Assembly (NCBI GenBank): GCA_035528275.1
Contig: DATKYV010000137.1
Span: forward strand, 1 to 26,320
Reading direction: 5' to 3'
From: DATKYV01 sp035528275
GTDB taxonomy: Bacteria; Acidobacteriota; Terriglobia; UBA7540
Length of the DNA: 26,320 bases
Made by a program: the position numbers and the translations under genes. Shown here piece by piece: positions 25,601-26,320 of the stretch. The notes under the pieces were generated by a model. That model saw nothing but the letters and a program-made list of their open reading frames with translations. It made no database searches and had not been told where the DNA came from. How positions within the stretch are numbered: position 1 is the stretch's first letter; every line of letters begins with the position of its first letter.

Positions 25601-25915
25601 GAGAAGGTCTACAAGGTGAACGAAGGCCGGCCGAACGTCGTCGACCTCATCATGAGCAACAAGATCGATTTGATTGTCAACACGCCGCTCGGCCGCGTTT
25701 CACGCTTTGATGAAAAGGCCATCCGTCGCGCCGCCGTGCAAGGTGGAATAACTTGCATCACCACTCTTTCGGCGGCGATCGCGGCCGTCAATGGTATCAA
25801 AGCCCAGCAGAATACGGGAATCCAGGTGTGTAGCCTCCAGGAGCTTCATGAAGCCGCCCGTGCCGCTCGTCAGCCCGCGGCGGAGAGCCCCGTTGCGACC
25901 ACGGATCGGCAATAA
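22661..25915 (+). CDS. carB: Carbamoyl-phosphate synthase large subunit
   Basis: A complete 1084-residue CarB that makes carbamoyl phosphate from bicarbonate, ammonia and two ATP. Its parts are a first ATP-grasp half (about 1-400, beginning [25 protein letters not shown]), an oligomerisation domain (about 400-550), a second ATP-grasp half (about 550-935, beginning [25 protein letters not shown]), and an MGS-like allosteric domain at the C-terminus ([21 protein letters not shown]...NTPLGR). Both halves keep the substrate-binding [18 protein letters not shown] and [18 protein letters not shown] motifs. ATG 22661 lacks a Shine-Dalgarno sequence because a repeat element occupies the leader. The next gene begins 1 nt after the stop. 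Confidence 0.99.
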   Translation: [1084 protein letters not shown]

Positions 25916-25916
25916 C

Positions 25917-26320
25917 ATGACCAGAAAACAATTCACGACCTATTTGCAAGGAATCTTTGCGCCGGTGGTGACGCCCTATACACGGCGCGGGGATGTGGAC
26001 GAGGGGCTTTACCGCGAAAACCTGGAGCGCTACAGGGGATCGGGACTCGCGGGAATCGTCGTCGCGGGCTCGACGGGCGAAGCGCCGTATCTTACCGGGC
26101 CTGAGCGCCTGCGCCTGACCGAAATCACCCGCCGGGTCCTGAAGCCGCCGGAACTGTTGATCGTCGGCACGGGGCTGGAGAGCACCCGCGCAACCTTGGA
26201 CCTAAGCCGCGAGGCCTTCCAACGCGGCGCGGACGCCGTCCTTGCCGTAACGCCCAACTACTACAAGTCGCGCATGGATTCTGCGGCTCTTGCCGCGCAC
26301 TTTCGCACCCTGGCGGACAA
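25917..26320 (+). CDS. DapA-superfamily aldolase, HOGA-like (partial, cut by right edge)
   Basis: The first 134 residues of a class I aldolase of the DHDPS/NAL superfamily. It begins MTRKQFTTYLQGIFAPVVTPYT and has the loop VVAGSTGEAPYLTGPERLRL, in place of the GTTGE of DapA. It also has ESTRATLDLSREAFQRGADAVLAVTPNYYKSRMDSAAL, with the conserved tyrosine pair. The GSTGE loop, the ESTRAT segment and the residues after the tyrosine pair look closer to 4-hydroxy-2-oxoglutarate aldolase than to lysine-pathway DapA; this comparison is from memory. The Schiff-base lysine lies beyond the edge. Start ATG 25917 is 1 nt after carB, so the two are probably translated from one mRNA. Confidence 0.85.
   Translation, partial: MTRKQFTTYLQGIFAPVVTPYTRRGDVDEGLYRENLERYRGSGLAGIVVAGSTGEAPYLTGPERLRLTEITRRVLKPPELLIVGTGLESTRATLDLSREAFQRGADAVLAVTPNYYKSRMDSAALAAHFRTLAD

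Overview
This 26.3 kb window is GC-rich bacterial chromosome. It probably comes from an Acidobacteriota genome. The pointers are a duplicated-orphan-permease (ADOP-type) FtsX/MacB permease, two further MacB-like permeases with no ATPase gene beside them, repeated use of TTG starts, an outer-membrane PagL-like protein (so a Gram-negative envelope), and intergenic spaces full of short heptamer repeats. The phylum assignment is inference from gene style, not from a marker gene.

Layout. Positions 1-141 hold one end of an insertion sequence: the first 16 codons of a transposase running off the left edge, and a pair of 25-bp direct repeats. An ADOP permease (minus, 339-2768) follows, then truA, a small four-cysteine protein, a short 2-isopropylmalate/homocitrate synthase-like enzyme and an EamA transporter, all on plus. 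Next come an HtrA/Deg protease and a secreted peptidoglycan-binding protein 19 nt behind it. An aldehyde dehydrogenase lies on minus. A 0.8 kb repeat-rich gap separates it from a Tat-exported Gfo/Idh/MocA protein. Two tandem 4-TM permeases are followed by a decayed epimerase gene. The heat-shock cluster hrcA-grpE-dnaJ (no dnaK, no CIRCE seen) has a clear promoter. Two minus-strand envelope genes follow: a PagL-like acyloxyacyl hydrolase and a DPM1-like glycosyltransferase. lepB, carA and carB come next, and the start of a DapA/HOGA-superfamily aldolase sits 1 nt behind carB and is cut by the right edge.

Functional themes are envelope quality control and protein export (HtrA, PG-binding protein, LepB, PagL-like, permeases), chaperones (HrcA/GrpE/DnaJ), and housekeeping biosynthesis (TruA, carbamoyl phosphate, a DRE-TIM synthase).

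No complete new defence or mobile system is visible. The most unusual signal is a set of intergenic elements made of degenerate 7-bp repeats. At three sites the repeats form long imperfect inverted arms around a 27-52 bp core. One of these has the carA stop codon inside its left arm and ends just before carB. A separate 71-bp multi-hairpin element follows truA. A pseudogene with a single in-frame TAG inside otherwise conserved coding sequence is the clearest gene-decay event.
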